DNA of 64,000 nt from Edaphochlamys debaryana (GCA_016858145.1 JAEHOE010000016.1:992001-1056000), one strand, 5' to 3'. Positions 11,342 through 26,300 are shown, counted from the first letter of the stretch. Numbers and translations: made by a program. Notes: generated by a model from the letters alone, not told the origin.

Positions 11342-14300
11342 TCAGACGTGCAGGCTGCCACTGCGCATGGGCACGAGGCCGTAGCGCGAGGGCTCACGTT
11401 GCGCCACGGAGAGGTCGGTGGGCTGGACTGCCTTGACTGCCTTGGCCGCGGCCTGCTTGCCCACCCCCAGCGCCAGCTCCACGCGCCGAGTGATATCGGA
11501 CTCTGGAGGCAGCTCAGAAAGCATCTTGGCTGCACGGCGGATGGGAGTGAGGGAGAAAGGCACTTGCTTGTGGTGCGGGGAGGATTGCGGAACGCGCAAA
11601 GGCATAACCCTTGCTCCGGCTTTGAGTCAAACACCGTTAAGCAATGGGCATGCCATCAACTGGCTTCCTCCCTCAGTCCCTTAAGAGAGCCTTGTACCGC
11701 TAGGACCGCCTGCCCACGTGAGCTCACCCATGTGCGTGGCCTCCTCGCGCGTGTACCGTACGAAGGGCCGTACCATGTACAGCACGAAGGCCGCGAGCAG
11801 GAAGAAAGAGACCACGAAGAGCGAGATCTGCAGCGCCTCGATAGTGTTGATGGCGGACTGAACCGTATCCTCGAATGTCTCCCGGATTGCGATGAGGCCG
11901 TCTCGGGCGTCCTCGAAGCCGACTGGAGGACGGGTGGGGGAGTCGGGCGGAAGTGACGGGCAGTTAGCAGCAGACAGCGGCGGACCCAGTAGACCCAGTC
12001 GTTAGGCATGTAAGGAACGATGGTTGCTGCAGTAGCCACGCGCCCCTATTGGGAAGGAGCAAGGCGCTGGACCCATCCAGCGCCCTCTCCTAAGCCCGCG
12101 GCACGTGGAGAATTTGCGAGGCTGCTCGTTACTGACGGCCAGCCACAAGCGCCCACCTGACACGATGAACTGCATGTGTTGGTTGGCGAGGGTGAGTGCG
12201 GCGTCACCGTCCTTGAGCAGCAAATCCACGTTATTGAAGATGCCCTGGGGAATTGGGGGCAACCGCAAAGGGACAACAGTACCGGCTCTCACGATAAGGC
12301 GTTTTGGTGCTCCCACGGATTGCGGCCCCCCCATGAGCTGTGCCGGCGGCCGGGACAGCCTCCCCAAGAAGAGGCTACCAGCCTAGGCAGTACCGTGCTG
12401 CTTCTGCCCGGACCAACAAAGCAAGCCCGCACGTTCTGGTCGTAAGAGCTCCCACCGCCGGCTGGCTGGCTGGACTCACCGCGATCAGTGCGTTCACGCC
12501 GCCGTGCGTCTGTTCGTAGTACTGGTGCCCCGGCGGGAAGCAGCTGGACTGGTTGAAGCGAAGGCATTCCCTGGTGAAGAAGAGCAGGTCCTCGATCTGC
12601 TCGGACGAATGGATGATGCCCGAGGACTCGCCGATGCGGTGGACCCCGCCCATGGTCACGTTGGCGACCAGGGCCTGCGAAGGGGCAAGCGGGCGGGCAT
12701 GATGCGGGCGTCAAGTAAGCTGGTGACGGCGTACGGCGGCGGGGTCGTTGTGCAGTTGCTGTGTTGGCCCCGACAATTAGCTCCGTGCTAAGCTCATGTG
12801 CGCTGGATTGACTTGATCCCGTTACGCACCCTGTCGTAGTGATCCGAGCCGTACAGCAGCACCTTGTACTCCATCGCGGCGAGCAGCTTGCGGTTGCACA
12901 GGCGGTCACGGTAATCGGGGTACGGCCACAGGCCGGTCCGGCAGCATAGCTCATGGGACAGGTACGCCAGCCTGTACGACAACCAACAGGGACGGAAAGG
13001 TGGAGCAGGGTCATAACACGTCGATGAGACACAGGGCATATGAATCGCGTGCTAGGGCCCTCAATCGCAAGGGACGGAGCGCCTCAAAGTCTTGGAAGTC
13101 ACATACGCATGCAGGTGCACACACTACACACACCCACCGTGAGTTGCGCCAGACCGTGAAGGACACGACGTTGGTGGTCTCGATTGGCTCGTACAGGTCC
13201 TGTTACGGGTAGGCCAGGAGAGAACGGTGATAATCCTGCAGCAAGCACTGCACCCCCACTTCACGATCGTGAGCACGTTTGGGACCCCAGGGGATCCGAG
13301 GGGCAAAGACGCAGCGCCCAATGTCAAACCGGTACCCTGCCCAGCCCCTTGTGACACGCCTCACCGACAGCAGGGCGTAGGATGCTGCGTAGAAAGAGAT
13401 GATGAGGGCCGCCCAGAACAGCAGCGGGATCATGAGCCACCTGCGGACAGGTGGGGACGGAGCATACTTGCGGCTGTCTGCAAGCGGGGCATCAGGGTCC
13501 AGGCCCCAGTGCCCTGGTCTAAGCTAGCCGCTGATCCCGTAAGCGAGGCTTTGGGGACATCGCCATGTCGCACCGAATTCGTGCCATCCTTGCCGCTCCT
13601 GAAGCAAAAACCTGCCCAACCCACCAGTTCTGCAGCGAGTGGTGCAGCAATATCTTGTCCGTCCCCGCCATGCGCGATCGTTGCCGGAAGAGCTGCATGA
13701 GGCCGCCTTTGCAGCGCTTGGCTGCTCGGCGCGCCTAGGAGAACAGGACACAGGGCGGATGTGGGGTCAGCTGGAAAACGGCCCAGCCGCTGTACACCTC
13801 GACAGTCATCCGCGCAGAAACTACCGGTACTACAGAAGAACTGGGGGACGGCAGAGGGTGCGTGCGCGCGTGGAAGCACTGAACCCCGCGCCCTGAAATG
13901 CCCCCGCTAGCACGCAGGCACAGTGCAAAGCGCCCGTCCGTCAGGTGGACCTCACCTTTTCAGCCGCAAGCGACATGGACGCGGCACAGCTCTTGGAGCT
14001 CCAAGTCGCCCGGCTGCCCTGCGGCTGTGTCGGGGACGGCCCAGGCCGCAGCCCGTCGGGCCCGGCCTCCACACCGAACAAGTCCCCCGGCTCCTCCTGG
14101 ACTGGCGGCGGCCCCTGCCTGGCGCCCGGCCCAGTGCCGCCGGCCTGCTGCTGACGTGTCCGAGCGCCGTCCGGCCCCCCTGCCGCAGGACCGGGGGCTG
14201 CAAGGTCTGCTGGCGTTGTGACGCCGGGCGGGGCGTGGTCTCGGAACGAGGCCCGCAGGTTGCTTTGCGTGCGGGGCATAGTGCCACGGTAGTGAAGCGT

Positions 14301-17300
14301 GCTGCTCGGCTTGAGCACACCGGGTGGGGAGGCGGTGGAGGCTGCTGATTTGGAGCGCGGTGCCGGGGCGTCGGCGGAGGCGGCCGCAACCGCCGGCGGC
14401 CGTGCCACGGCCGGGGCGTCGCCGCCTGTCAAGTCTTCCTCGTCGCTGTCGTCCTCGTCAGCGTCGATGCGGCGACTGGCCAGCGCCTGGGGAGACACAG
14501 GCGTAGATCATTAAGGTTGCACTAGCCATGAATAGAATGCAGTACAGTGCAAGTGGTACCGAGAGGACCGGCCACCCTCTGACGGGGCGCACCTTGATTG
14601 TGGCTGAGGGGATGGCCAGGAACACGGAGAAGAGCGAGCAGCGGTACTGGTCCACCTGCAAGAGGGGCAGCACGGGCGTGAGGAAGCCGTGACCACCTAG
14701 CTATCCACCCAATGCGGGCAACATGGGACCAAGCGGTGCACTCGGCCCCACCGATGCCCCGCCCGCAGATATCGTCGTCTGCAAGGGGCTCTTGCGGTGT
14801 TGGAGACTTCGGGCATGGTTCAAGGTGGACCCAGGAATGACTGCTGGCTTGCGTGCTCGATCGGCTAGGGGCCCTCCTGCCCTCCGCACACGCGCCCCTT
14901 CTTGCACCCCGCCGGCCTTCCCGCGTGCCCCGTGCCCATCCGCCCACCTGGATGAGCCTGTAGGCCAAGTAGCAGCAGGCCGCCCCAACCAGGCAGCACG
15001 CCTCCACCACCAGCAGAGCCAGCATCACGTCGTTCTGGGGGTGGGGCGGGGCAGCCATGGATCTCAATCATGCCGCAGATCTATGACTCGACAAGGTGCG
15101 CTACGCAGGGACGTGCAATGCGTGCAATGCCGCATGATGAGCAGCGCTGCGTACCGTTTGCTGGGCCTGCTCCTCGCAATCCTCTGCGGTGGTGTCCAAG
15201 ACCTGACAGCGAGGCATGACAGAGGAAACAGCACACGTGAGTGGGCAAGGGAGGACACAGCGGAAGGAGCATACAGGAACGACCCATGGGTGCTAGCGCC
15301 CGTTGCTACCCCGTCCGCCGAATGAACTCGGGATCAGGTTCACCAGTAGAACTACGCCACCGGGCGAGGGCTGCGAGCGGAACCAGCAGCTGTCGCAGCC
15401 CCGGGTGCACTGCATTACGTCATGCACTAACCGTCACGTAACCGTCCACGAAGCCCCAGACAATCTGCTCGTGTATCAGGCGGAAGTCCGGCAGGTCAGA
15501 CAGGTGGCCACCGGTGGTATTGAGTATGAACCGGTGGTTGGCCTGAGGCGAGGGGTAGAAGGCCGTCAGGACCATGTCAGCTTGAGGAGAGGCCTCCGCT
15601 CAGGCTACCCAAGACGGCATGCCTGTTCTTCCAAGAGCGACTGGGCCTCTGGGCGTCTTTGCGTGCACATGCCCCAAGGTTCGCTATCTCGCGCCTGCCC
15701 AGTCCAGCCCAATCCAGGAATGGTCCCGGTGCAATGGGCCTGCTCACCTGGATGTTCTTGGAGATGATTAGGAAGGTGGCTCCCAGCTGCAGTTGCGGCA
15801 TGGGAAGCAGTCGTGATGGGGAGTTATCAGCCGAGACAACGAGAGGTTGAAACTCGACATGTACTTTGCTCCGCAGCAGGAAAACCTCAAGGTACGTGGG
15901 CCCATTGTAAATGAAGCTACGCGACGGGCGAACCTGTGCGTACTCCACTTCGGGGTTAAGGGGATGGGGCTGAATCACGCCCCACCACCGGCCACACCTT
16001 GGCCGCAATGGTACGATTGTATAGCTAGGGTTGCCCTAACGCAACGAAAGAAGTTCGGCACGCCGCACGCACGCCGCTCACCTCGAAGAGGTTGTACGTG
16101 CGGTTCTCGTATGTCACCGGCGTGTCGGAAGCGTTGATGACGTACTTGAGCTGAGGCAGGTCGCATTGACAGGCGAGGGCGGGCGTCCAGGTTCAGATAG
16201 TTCAGGACAGGGCACTAATCAGAGCAATGCGCTATCGCGGTTGAGAGAGGCTGATGACAATGTTTTGCTCCAGAGCACATTCATGAAGCCGAGCGCCCTA
16301 CCGTTATGTCATAGGCTTCCCAGTGGTGCTCGAGCTCTTTCTTCTTGCGCGGGTGGTCCTGAGGGTACCTGCGGTACCGCTCCACGTACAGCCGCTCAAA
16401 CATGTCTGCGTGGTGGGCGGGGACAGTGGGGATGAGGGTGAGGGCAGGCCGGTCCGCTTCGTCTGAAGGGGCGCGCTTGCTGGATGGAGCCATGCCACGT
16501 CATGTAGGCCGGAGTCCACTGCTGCAGCAGCGTGCTTTGCTAGACAGTGACGGAGGGACTTGCACAGCAGATGTACGCACCGTTCTGGACCCTGAGATCC
16601 GCCGCAATCTCGTCTACGTCCTCCGGTGTGTACAGCTCCGGCTGTGGGGAGTGGCAAGTGGGTTCAATCGTCAGGCCCACCACAATCGTAGGCTGAGTCA
16701 GATGAGAGAGCGAGTGCTCTCAAAGCAGAGCAATGCATGACTCTGGAGAGGGCGCCTGGCCATGAAAAGCATTCGTTTGCGGCTCAGCGTTTGGCGCTCT
16801 CCGTGCTTGTACTCACGTGGGTCACGTTCTTGTAGATCTGTGCGGAAGAAGAGAAGGAAACGAAAGGAAAGCATGGGATCAAGCTCCATGCGCGGCTGAG
16901 GTGATACACTCCTGCACGTGCTACACACATGGACATGCCCCTGCTCGCGACGCCCCGCATGCACCCAAGCGAGCCCAACCATCAGCTGGAGGGGACACCG
17001 ATAGCTGGGCCTACCCAGAGTAACGTGTGCCCGCGTCCGTACCTGATCCAGAACGCGGATGTCGTACGCCGCATGGTGCATGTAGTCCAATGCCATACCG
17101 CCATCGGACAGATCCAGCACGCAGCCGGACAGGTTGTCCAGCAGCACCATGATGCCCGTGAAGCACCTGTGTAAAAGGAGTGAAGATTGGGAAGACATCA
17201 ACCAACGCTGGAGGCGTTACACGATTTGACACCCTAGCCGAGAAGAAGCAGTGGTCAACGGCAGCGCTCCTGCTGTGCCTGTTGGCCCACGGATGCGCCC

Positions 17301-20300
17301 CGCTTACCCCACGTGGGCCAGGAGCAGAAAAACTGTGATGAGGCACGAGTGCGTCCAGAAGCGGTTAATGGCCCGCCTGGCCTCGGGGCGCTCGAGCACC
17401 TGGGGACAGAGGCAACCAGGTGGGTTTCTTCAGGGATGGACATGCCGATGGAGGTCGGGCTGTGGTAGATCAATTTAGGAGGGGCATTGATGAGGGCACG
17501 CACCTTGAGGATGCGTTTGAGCCGCTTGCCCCGCTGGAAGTCGGCGTGCCGCTGCTGGTCGTCCTTGTCACCGTCACCCGCGTCCTCTGGACCAAGCTCG
17601 TTACCGTCAGAGCCCGCGTCGTCCGACCCCGGACCCCCCCATCGCCGGGACGCCTGCCGGTCCGCCCCGCCTGCCTCGCCCTGCATTCCCGCCAGCTCGC
17701 CGCCGTCGGCCCCTGCGGGGGCCTGCCAGCCTCGGTACATGGAGCCGTAGCGCAAGATCGAGGGAGGCATGCGGGCGCCGTTGGGGGAGCCATTGTTGGG
17801 GCCGTTCGGGCCGGCCATGCCCTGGGCCGTGTCCTCCGGGGAGCCGTCCGGGCCGTCGAGACCGGCGAAGGCCACCTCAGCCCTAGACTCTGCAGATCGA
17901 GATCCTGGATCAAGGGAGACGTCTCTGGGGTCCACCGTGTTCGCGTGCTGGAGCCACTGCCCGACCGTGGCCAGCTCCTGCGAGGAGGAGGGTTTTCCAG
18001 GTCCTTGTCACGAGCGTGCTTTTTGCAGCTGGCCTCGAGGTTTATTTGTGCCACATTAGCGATAAGCGAGCCCAAGTATGCTCTGCACCACCCTTTTACA
18101 ACCCCTACCCCTGCGTACGTGACGGAGGAGAGGACCCGGCGCATTGGGGTCCATGTGGACCCTTCTGCGCCAGCCCCACAACGTTGCACACCACCCTGTT
18201 ACGCTCACCTTCGGGTTGTAGTCCAGAGGACCAGCGGGTGCGGCGTCTCCGTTGACCGAGGCAGCCTGATGACCAAACTTCTTCAGAGTGGCCTCCGAGA
18301 GCCGCGCTCGGGGCGAAAGCTCGACTGAGTTACGCCTGCTCCTGCCGCTGTGCATGGGAGGTGCCTCGTATGGGGTCTGCTGGGTCACGCTCCCAGCTCG
18401 CCGATCGAGCAGAGCTGCGTCCTCCGTCTCCTGGCTTGGAAATCCTGTGCTCTTTGCCTCAGCCACCGGGCCTGGGCCGGTGCCCTCGCTGAACGAGCCC
18501 TCCAAGCCTTCACGGCTGGAGGGCGGCGTGATGCCAGCAGGGCTGCGGGCACTGCTGGGCTCGCGGCTGGGGCCGAGGTGCCCGCTGCCAGTGCCGTTCA
18601 GCGCATCAGACGAAAGGCCTCGCCGCATGCTCTTGCGCCCTGCCATCGCCAGAGGGGCCATGGTCCTCCGCAGCGCCAGGGCCGTCGAGTCCGCCCCGCT
18701 GGACTCCCCCTCACTGACGTCGAGGGGCCGGTCGGGTGGGTCGCTGCCGCCCGTTTCTGTGAGGACCCTGCCGCGCTGTGCCCCTTCAGGGGAACTCAGG
18801 TGTTGTGAAAGGTCGCTGTTGCTCCTGCTCAGGTCCGCTGCAGCGTTAGCGTAGATCTGTGTTGCTCCAGCGCCGGTCTGCACGGAAGAGGCAGGTAAGG
18901 TTAGTAGCGTTCGTGAGGGCACGGTCATTCCGCAACGAGGAGCGAACGTGGGGCTAGCAGGGTAGCAGGGTAGCAAACGCCGCATTTAGCGTGCAATAAC
19001 TACACGCAAGGCTGTGCCCGTGAATGCCCACCTGCGCCGGCATGGGCAGGAAGACACCAACGCTTTGGCGCTCCTCGCCCTCCTCAAACACCACGTTGTG
19101 GTGCACCAATGTGGCCCCTTCGTCCCTGCTTCGCCTCGAGACGGCCTGCTCCCCGGGTCTACCGTTGGGCTCCGAGTGCCGCGGCCACAGGCTCGGCGGC
19201 CGGAAGGCGCTGCCGAGGCTCTTCCGGGAAGTGACCAGTGGCTCCTGGCTTGCCGTTGCAGATGCCGACAGCGCTGCCGCCTCACGAAAACCCGGCGCTG
19301 AGGCGCGTGGGGGCCTTCCCGCCAGTGGGCCTCCCGCAGCTGCGACCGCAACGCTGTGTGCTGCTTGAGGTTGTGGCAGTGGGGTGGATGCATCGCCAGC
19401 GGACGTGGCAGCGGCCCTGGCGGATCGAGCTGCCGCCGACGCCAGTGGAAAGGCCAGCGCTGCGCGGGCCGTGCTCCAGGGGTCTCGCTCGTTGCTCACG
19501 CCTGGCGGTACCGCACTCGTCGGGGCTGCTGCGTTTGGCGCAGCATGGCTGTGATGGATGTTGTGGTGAAAGGCGACGGCGGCTCGAGCGGGCACCCAGG
19601 GCGCCACGAAGGCTATGGCTTCGGGCTCGGCCTTGGGGGGCGGTACCTGGGGCCCAGAGCCGTAGAGCCCGGCCAGGATGTTACCCGTTGCGAAACCCCC
19701 GGCGAGCTGGTTGGACCCGCTGTTGGGCATGAGCTGCACCCGCACGTAGAAGGTGCTGCTGGAGCCGCGCTTGGGGATGGCCTGGGGAGGGGAACAAATG
19801 AGCGGGGCGGAGCACAGGTCATATCCGCTGGTGGTGATTTCTGTTCACGGTTCGTGTCAGGTGGGAGTGAGCTCGACATGGGTGGGCCCTGACACCCAGG
19901 GGAATTATGATCTTGCCCTTACTCAGGACAAACTCTCACCTGGGCAAGGACGGGCAGAGGCTTTCCGTCCGCATGGCGAGCCAGGAGGTGGAGGATTGAG
20001 CTGGGGCCCTTCCTCAGCAAGCTGCTACCGCTGCTCCCACCGCCAGCTCCCATTGACGGCCCGACAGACCCCTTCGCCGCCGCAGTGATCTCGGGACCCG
20101 CGCCCTTCTTCGCCGTGGCCGATCCGCCAGAAGGCCGACCAGCCGTCGCCCCGGCCCCTGCCCGGGCCCCGGGCTTGTCCTTCGTGCTGCCGCTGGGGTT
20201 TCCATAGAAGGAAGCCGGCAGCGCGCAGCCGGCTGGCATGCCAAGGATGTCTCTCAGGTTGAACTGAGATAGCTGCGTCGGTCCCATGCCGAAGAGCGGG

Positions 20301-23300
20301 CCTGTGAGGAGGGGCGATCACAGCAGACATATTGCGGCCTAGGAGAAGTGCGTCAAAGGAAGACCCGTGGAAGTCAGGGGCTTCACGCCAAGCGCTGTGT
20401 CTGCTGTTGACCTAGCACAATTGCAGCAATACGACCTGCAATTTGCCCGCACTCCTCCACGCGTGCCGCACGCACCTGCTGGGTGTAGCTCATCCAGCCC
20501 GCAGGTGTGGATGTCGCCGTCCCGGGAGACCTCCAGTATGGTCGCCACCTGCGGTGCGTGGCGAAGGTCACGTCAAGCATTGGCAGCAACAACTTGCGAG
20601 GTCGCCAACACCAGGTGCTCAGCACACGCTTTGCTCCCTACCCGCACGGCCCCCTCCCCACGCACCTTGTCCGGGTTCCAGATGGAGACCATGAGGTTGG
20701 CCTCCCCTGAGGTTCCGTCAACCTCAAGGATCACGGGTCGCATGGCCATGCTTAGGACGCCCTGCGGTGGGAAATGCAGACGGCCGGATGAAAGGGTGAG
20801 GCCGGACCGCATCGGGCATGCACGCATACACGAGGATGGGCCTGCCAAGGGGCGCATGAGGACCGTATCGTCGTTGTGCTATGCCAAGAAAGGCCACTCC
20901 AGAGCATTTCATCCGCTAGCCACGCTGACGACCACATCGCGCTCACTAGCAGACGCACCTGTTTTCCCCAACCCGAGAGCCGCGTGGAGCGCTCACGAGG
21001 GCCCAAAGCCCCGTCGGCCGCTGTGGCTTCCTGGAGCGCAGTCATCTGGGCCGCCGCTGCCTCGAGAGCGGGGGATGTGGCGCTCTGGAATGGAGAGGCC
21101 CGCAACGAGGCCTGTTCAGGAGCTGGAGCCAACGCCGCCCTCCGGCCCGAGCCTCCCACAGTAGCGTTGCCACTGCCCTCCGGAGGCGGCGCCAGCGGCG
21201 CCGAGGCAGCGGAGGCTGGGGCCCCGGGTGCAGAGGCAACGCGAGGCGGCAGGCCGCCCTCCGCATCCGCGGATGCTGCCGCAACACGCGCCAGCTGCGA
21301 CGACGACATGGACCCGCGGGCCCCGCTCGTGCTGGCGGCTGCGGATGTCACGGCCGCCAGGAATGCGGATCGGAAGCTCCCCGTGGCCGCATGCCCGTCA
21401 GCGCTGTCAACGGCGCCAGCGCTGTCGGTACCGCCCGTGTGATGCACGCCCGCTGAGGCGGTCGCGGACTTCCAGCGCTCCCGTGCAGCTGTACCGCAGC
21501 CCACGATGTTGGGCTGTGGGACAGGGCCCTGCGGGGCAGCGGGCGAGCGGGCTTCCCTGGTGCCGCTAGGGGCCGCCTCCGCGCCGCTCGTCGAGAGGCC
21601 TGGTGCTCCCTCCCGGGCTTCCGGGATCTGCAAGGAGGCACATCAGTATCACAAGCTCGTGAGGCTAGAGGCTAGAGGCCGACCCAGCCAGCATGCCAAT
21701 GCAGCGGACAACGCGTTCTGTCAATCTCAATCAACGAACCCCAACTTGTTCCGTGCGTACCATGGCTAGGCTGAGCGCGTGCGACTTGGAGACGCCTAGT
21801 GCTGCCTCGTTCGCGCCTTGTGGGTTGCCGAACTTTACCCGAAGATACACGGGGCACGTGCGGTCCATAGACCTGGGGGATGTTGAAGCGGCAAGGCAGG
21901 CTTCTCAAGTCCGTCTCTGCTGGGAAAGAGAAGGCCACCCTTAGCCAGCATTAGAACCCAGGCAACCTCTGGCCCGAAGGTCGGCCCTGCAAGCTAAGCC
22001 TTCCCCAGGTACTCACACTGCGCGCATCTCCTCAACGGCTTCCTCCTGCATCGGCCCCGTGGGCGCCAGCTGCGCCATCTCGGGCACCAGCTGGAACAGG
22101 TTCCAGCCCAGCAGCGCGGAGGGCGCAACGCCCAGCAGCGAGGCGGGGCTGTGGGTGGACAGGACTGCCACAATTTCGCCAGTGGGGGACACCTGCCGAG
22201 AGCGGCAACGGGAGAAGGGCGGGAGTCCTTGTGAGGCCGACATACAGTGGCGGGCGGGCTTCTTCTCAGAAAGCCCAGTAGACACCCGCGCTCTTACCTC
22301 GACCTTGACCCTCCGCTCGTCCAGCCCCGCTTCCATGGTGACCTTGGTTGCCTCCACCACGGTCAGCAGGTTGTCGTCGCCCTCGGCCTTCTGGCTCACA
22401 GACAGACGGACCTGGGGTGCCAAGGAGAGAAGGTGAGATGCGTGAAGGGGGGAAAGGGAGTCACGGAGCTGCGCCGAAGACACGGCGGGTCATGTCACTA
22501 GGCCCCGAGCTGCAGGCGTCCTCACCGGAACGGATGCCCGATTGCTCGAGCACATGAGCACCGTCTGGCCTGCCTTGCACGTGTTCGCCGCCTAAGGAAG
22601 GGAAGGCAAACATGGGATTTGAGTGCAAGTGGGCGGTAAGGTACCAAGGGGAGCGGACGCCCTGGGGCCAACCCCGTCGGGCCCACCTTCCTCTGCATCA
22701 GGGTCCGCATGCCCACGGAGTGCAGCCCCTTGTAGTGGTCCGGCAGCAGAGCCTGAGGGAGAGGCCAAGGCGAGAAGGTACATGAGAGTCGACCGGTGAG
22801 CGGATAGGGGGGTCGCCTCAACCTTCTCCCGAACCGCTCAGCCCCCGCCCTCACCTCCAGGCCCATGAGCAGGAAGGACTTGTGTGCGTAGCCCAGCATC
22901 TGGGAAGCCGTCTTGTTAGCCCAACTGCACACAGGACGCAGCGGCAACGGGGTCTGGATGCAGAACAAGCAGTACGGTAACCATCCAACCCCATGGACCC
23001 CTTCCCATGACAAGTACAGCAAGGGAGCACAGACTACTCACACTATGTTGCTGGTCCTATTCATGACCACGAGCGCGTTGGGGGTCGCGGCCACAGGGGC
23101 CAGGCAGACCACGTAGAGAGGCTCGTCCACGGTGCCTGAAGGGTCGGGGCGTAGTATGAATCTTAATAGGCTGGGCTGTATTTGGCTGAGTTAGCTGAGT
23201 GGCAGTGCCCGCCGGAGCAAGCGCTACCCATCGTAACGCGCGACGCAAGCTAGACAGCTGCAAGCTGCAGGCGCAGACCCCATGCGCCCACCTCCTCTCG

Positions 23301-26300
23301 TGATGGTGGCGGTCACGTGCACACTAGCCGCGTACTTGTGCTGCACGTGCAGCTTGCGGCTGGGGGCGGCGGTGGGCGGGTCGGTGCCGCCACTGCCACC
23401 ACCTGCTCCCTCCTCCGGCGATGGTGGCGGGGGGCTCTGCAGCGCGTCCAGTAGCCTGCGGAATGAGCGCAGGTCACGAGGTGAGCAGGAGACGTTCCGA
23501 GCGTAACATGCACTCGAGTCGGAGGCCCTGAAATGCATGGTGCGTAAGGAGCTGGGGCAGCGAAAGCAGTGTGCAGTGCGTGCCGAAAGCCGATTGAGGC
23601 ACGGGTGCGGATGAGAACTGGCCGCAAGGCTTGCGGCAAAACGTGCGTGACGTTGCACAGCTCACAGGTTTGCCCACATGAAGCCCCGTGACTCACTCCT
23701 GCAGCGTGTCCTGCTGTGTGACGAGGTCCTTGAAGGGCCGCCCGATGCAGTCCGCGGGGCTGATGCCAAACATGTCCTGCACGGATCGAAGAGGACGCAC
23801 GATGGCGTATGGCGGAATCCCAAGTCCAGCATCGCTCTAGCTACGAAATGCCGGGGTACCTCGAGCGCTGCACATTGAGCATCTGCCCGCCCCGCCCACC
23901 TCGAACTGCTCGTCCACGCAGAGCGTAACGCCGTTGGGCATCACCCACACGCGCACCGCCTTGGTCGACGCCTCCGAGGCCTGCAAAATGCAGAGACACT
24001 CAGCGTTCAGGTCATTCGTGTCCTTTCCTGGCCCCGACCCAGCACCCCCGGTCCCTCGCCCAGCACCCACCCGGATGACCCCCAGAAACTGGCTGTCCGC
24101 CCCCTGGCCGCTGAGCTTGGACACCGCCAGCACGATGGGGAATACGTAGCGCCGCCGGTGCAGCGCAATCAGCTCCCGGACTTGGCCCATGACCTTGGGC
24201 ACGCCTGGTGAGGGCAACAGGAAATGCCAAGGAGCATCTGTGTGGGCAAGGGGTGGGGTGACAACGAGACCAAGCCAGAGCGCCGGGCGCCTTGGAACCC
24301 ACCGGTGGATATGTAGGCTGCGATGTACCCTGGGGAAAGTAAAGAAAAGGCAACGGGAGGGTTTGAGGCATCTGCCATACCAAGGCCAAGTTCTACAAGC
24401 ACGATCCCGTGAACCCAGCGAGGGGCTGGTTGCCGTACTGACCGTTGTGGCGTGTGTTGTACGGCGCGGGCATGAGAATGGACACGTTCTGACCCTCCAG
24501 CTCCGAGGCCTTGTAGCCTGGCCAGGAGAAAGGCGGGAGGCGAGGGGATCAATCGGCTAGCCGAAGGGTGGTTGGCTGGAAGCTTAGGCACAGTCCGCAT
24601 CGGCCCGGTACCAAGCCCGGAACGCGGGCTCACCAAAGAGCTTCTGCAGGTTCTTATTGGTCATCTGAATGATGCCAGATGCGTTGATCACCGCAATGGC
24701 GTTCGTCTTGTCGTCGACCTACAAGGAAAGCCCCACCCGTCAGCAAACTGCGGGAAAGGCTATAGCTCCTAAGCTGCTAAGTCAAGGGGGGGGGAAGGGC
24801 CATGGTGCAACGCCCCATGCTGCCTGCCGTACACCCCATTGGCCCTGCCGTACCTTCGTCAGCATTGAAGAAACGTCGTTGTTGTACAGCAGGTTGTCCT
24901 GCGCCACCGCCTGCTGCTCCTCCAGCTTGTCCGCCTTCCTGCAAGGCGCAAGCAAGGGGTGACAACTAGTCCGCCTCAAGTGGAACGGGCATTGCCGGTG
25001 CCCCCGCACCCACTCGTAGATCTGCGATGCCCTCCAGGGGTTGTTCATGACGTCTTGCTGGAAGCGCGCATAGGAGCGGAGCAGCTTGACGCTGTTGGGG
25101 TACCTGGGGGCACGGAGAGGGCAGGTACGCAGGGAGGTTGAGCAGGACCCCCGACAATACAGGGCACCAGGGTGTGTGCCTGCGCCCCAGCCGACCTGTC
25201 GAGCACCATGCGGTACGTCTTGATGGCCCGCTCTTGAGCCGCCTCGATGTTGGCAAAGCTGGCCGTCAGTTGTGAGAAGCGGATCTGGCTTCGCAACAGC
25301 AGACGCCAGAAGGCCTGCTGGGCAGTCAAGGCCCGCTGAGTGGCTCGAGCCAGCAACCTGAGAAAGGGAGGTTCGGCGGGGCACTTGCGCAAGGGACCAT
25401 CAAACAAAGGGGTATGCCAAGGCCCCTGCTCTTGCGCACGCGCTCACCGGTAGTTCCTCTTTGGGAGTGGATTGCGGCGCAGTAGGGCAAAGGGGCAGGG
25501 ACCATTGCTCTCAGCAGCAGCTTGAGTGCACGGCTGGGACTGAAGGGAACTACAGCACAAGCCATGCCGAAGCTCGAGTCACGGGCCCCACCTGGAACTC
25601 GACGTACGACATCAGATCCACAGCCGCATCCCCAGTCGTCGACGTGTGCGCCTGCTGCAGCCGCTGCTGCTCGCGCACGAAGATGGCGAAGCGGTCGACG
25701 TAGCCGGGGTTGAGCTTCTTGGCGGCCATCAGCTGGGACTGGCCGGCCTGAACGGGTAGAACAGATGGGGAGGGTAGATGCATTAGCAAGGATCAGCAGA
25801 CAGACCCCTAGAGTTGCGAGGGCCGGCCCGAAGCTTGAAATACACAATAGGGCTTACCTGGTTCAGGTTCTGCACCTCTATGAGCAGGTTGCTGTACAGG
25901 ATGTGCGCGAAGGCAGAGGCGGGAAACAGCACGATGCCGGCGCGCAGGATGCGGTCTGCCAGCTGTACGGCCTCCTCGTCCTGCGTGTCCATTTCCTTGC
26001 CGGGCGTACGGCAGATCCGGGCCACGTGCTCCACCTCGTACACATCCCAGAACCTGAGGTTAGTGGGATGCAGATGGGGCAGAGTGTGAGATGGACTCAC
26101 GTTCCCACCACCAACTCAACACCCGGCGGTAGGCCTCCTTCCTTAAATGCCTGGCTGTTACTCACTTGAACACCTCCTTGGGCTTGGCGTGAGGCGCCGC
26201 AGCTTTGAAGGCCGCGACCGCCTTGTTCATGACATAGCGGCGGCGCAGGAAGCACAGCAGCCAGCCAGTGCCAAGCGCGACGGGGACCCCTGCGTAGATA

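Noticed and set aside
13941..14498. Separate Ser/Pro-rich gene
   Set aside because: It lies in the same strand and order as TmcB-like exons and continues with an acidic DEDDSDEED segment between membrane helices; treated as a disordered exon of that gene.
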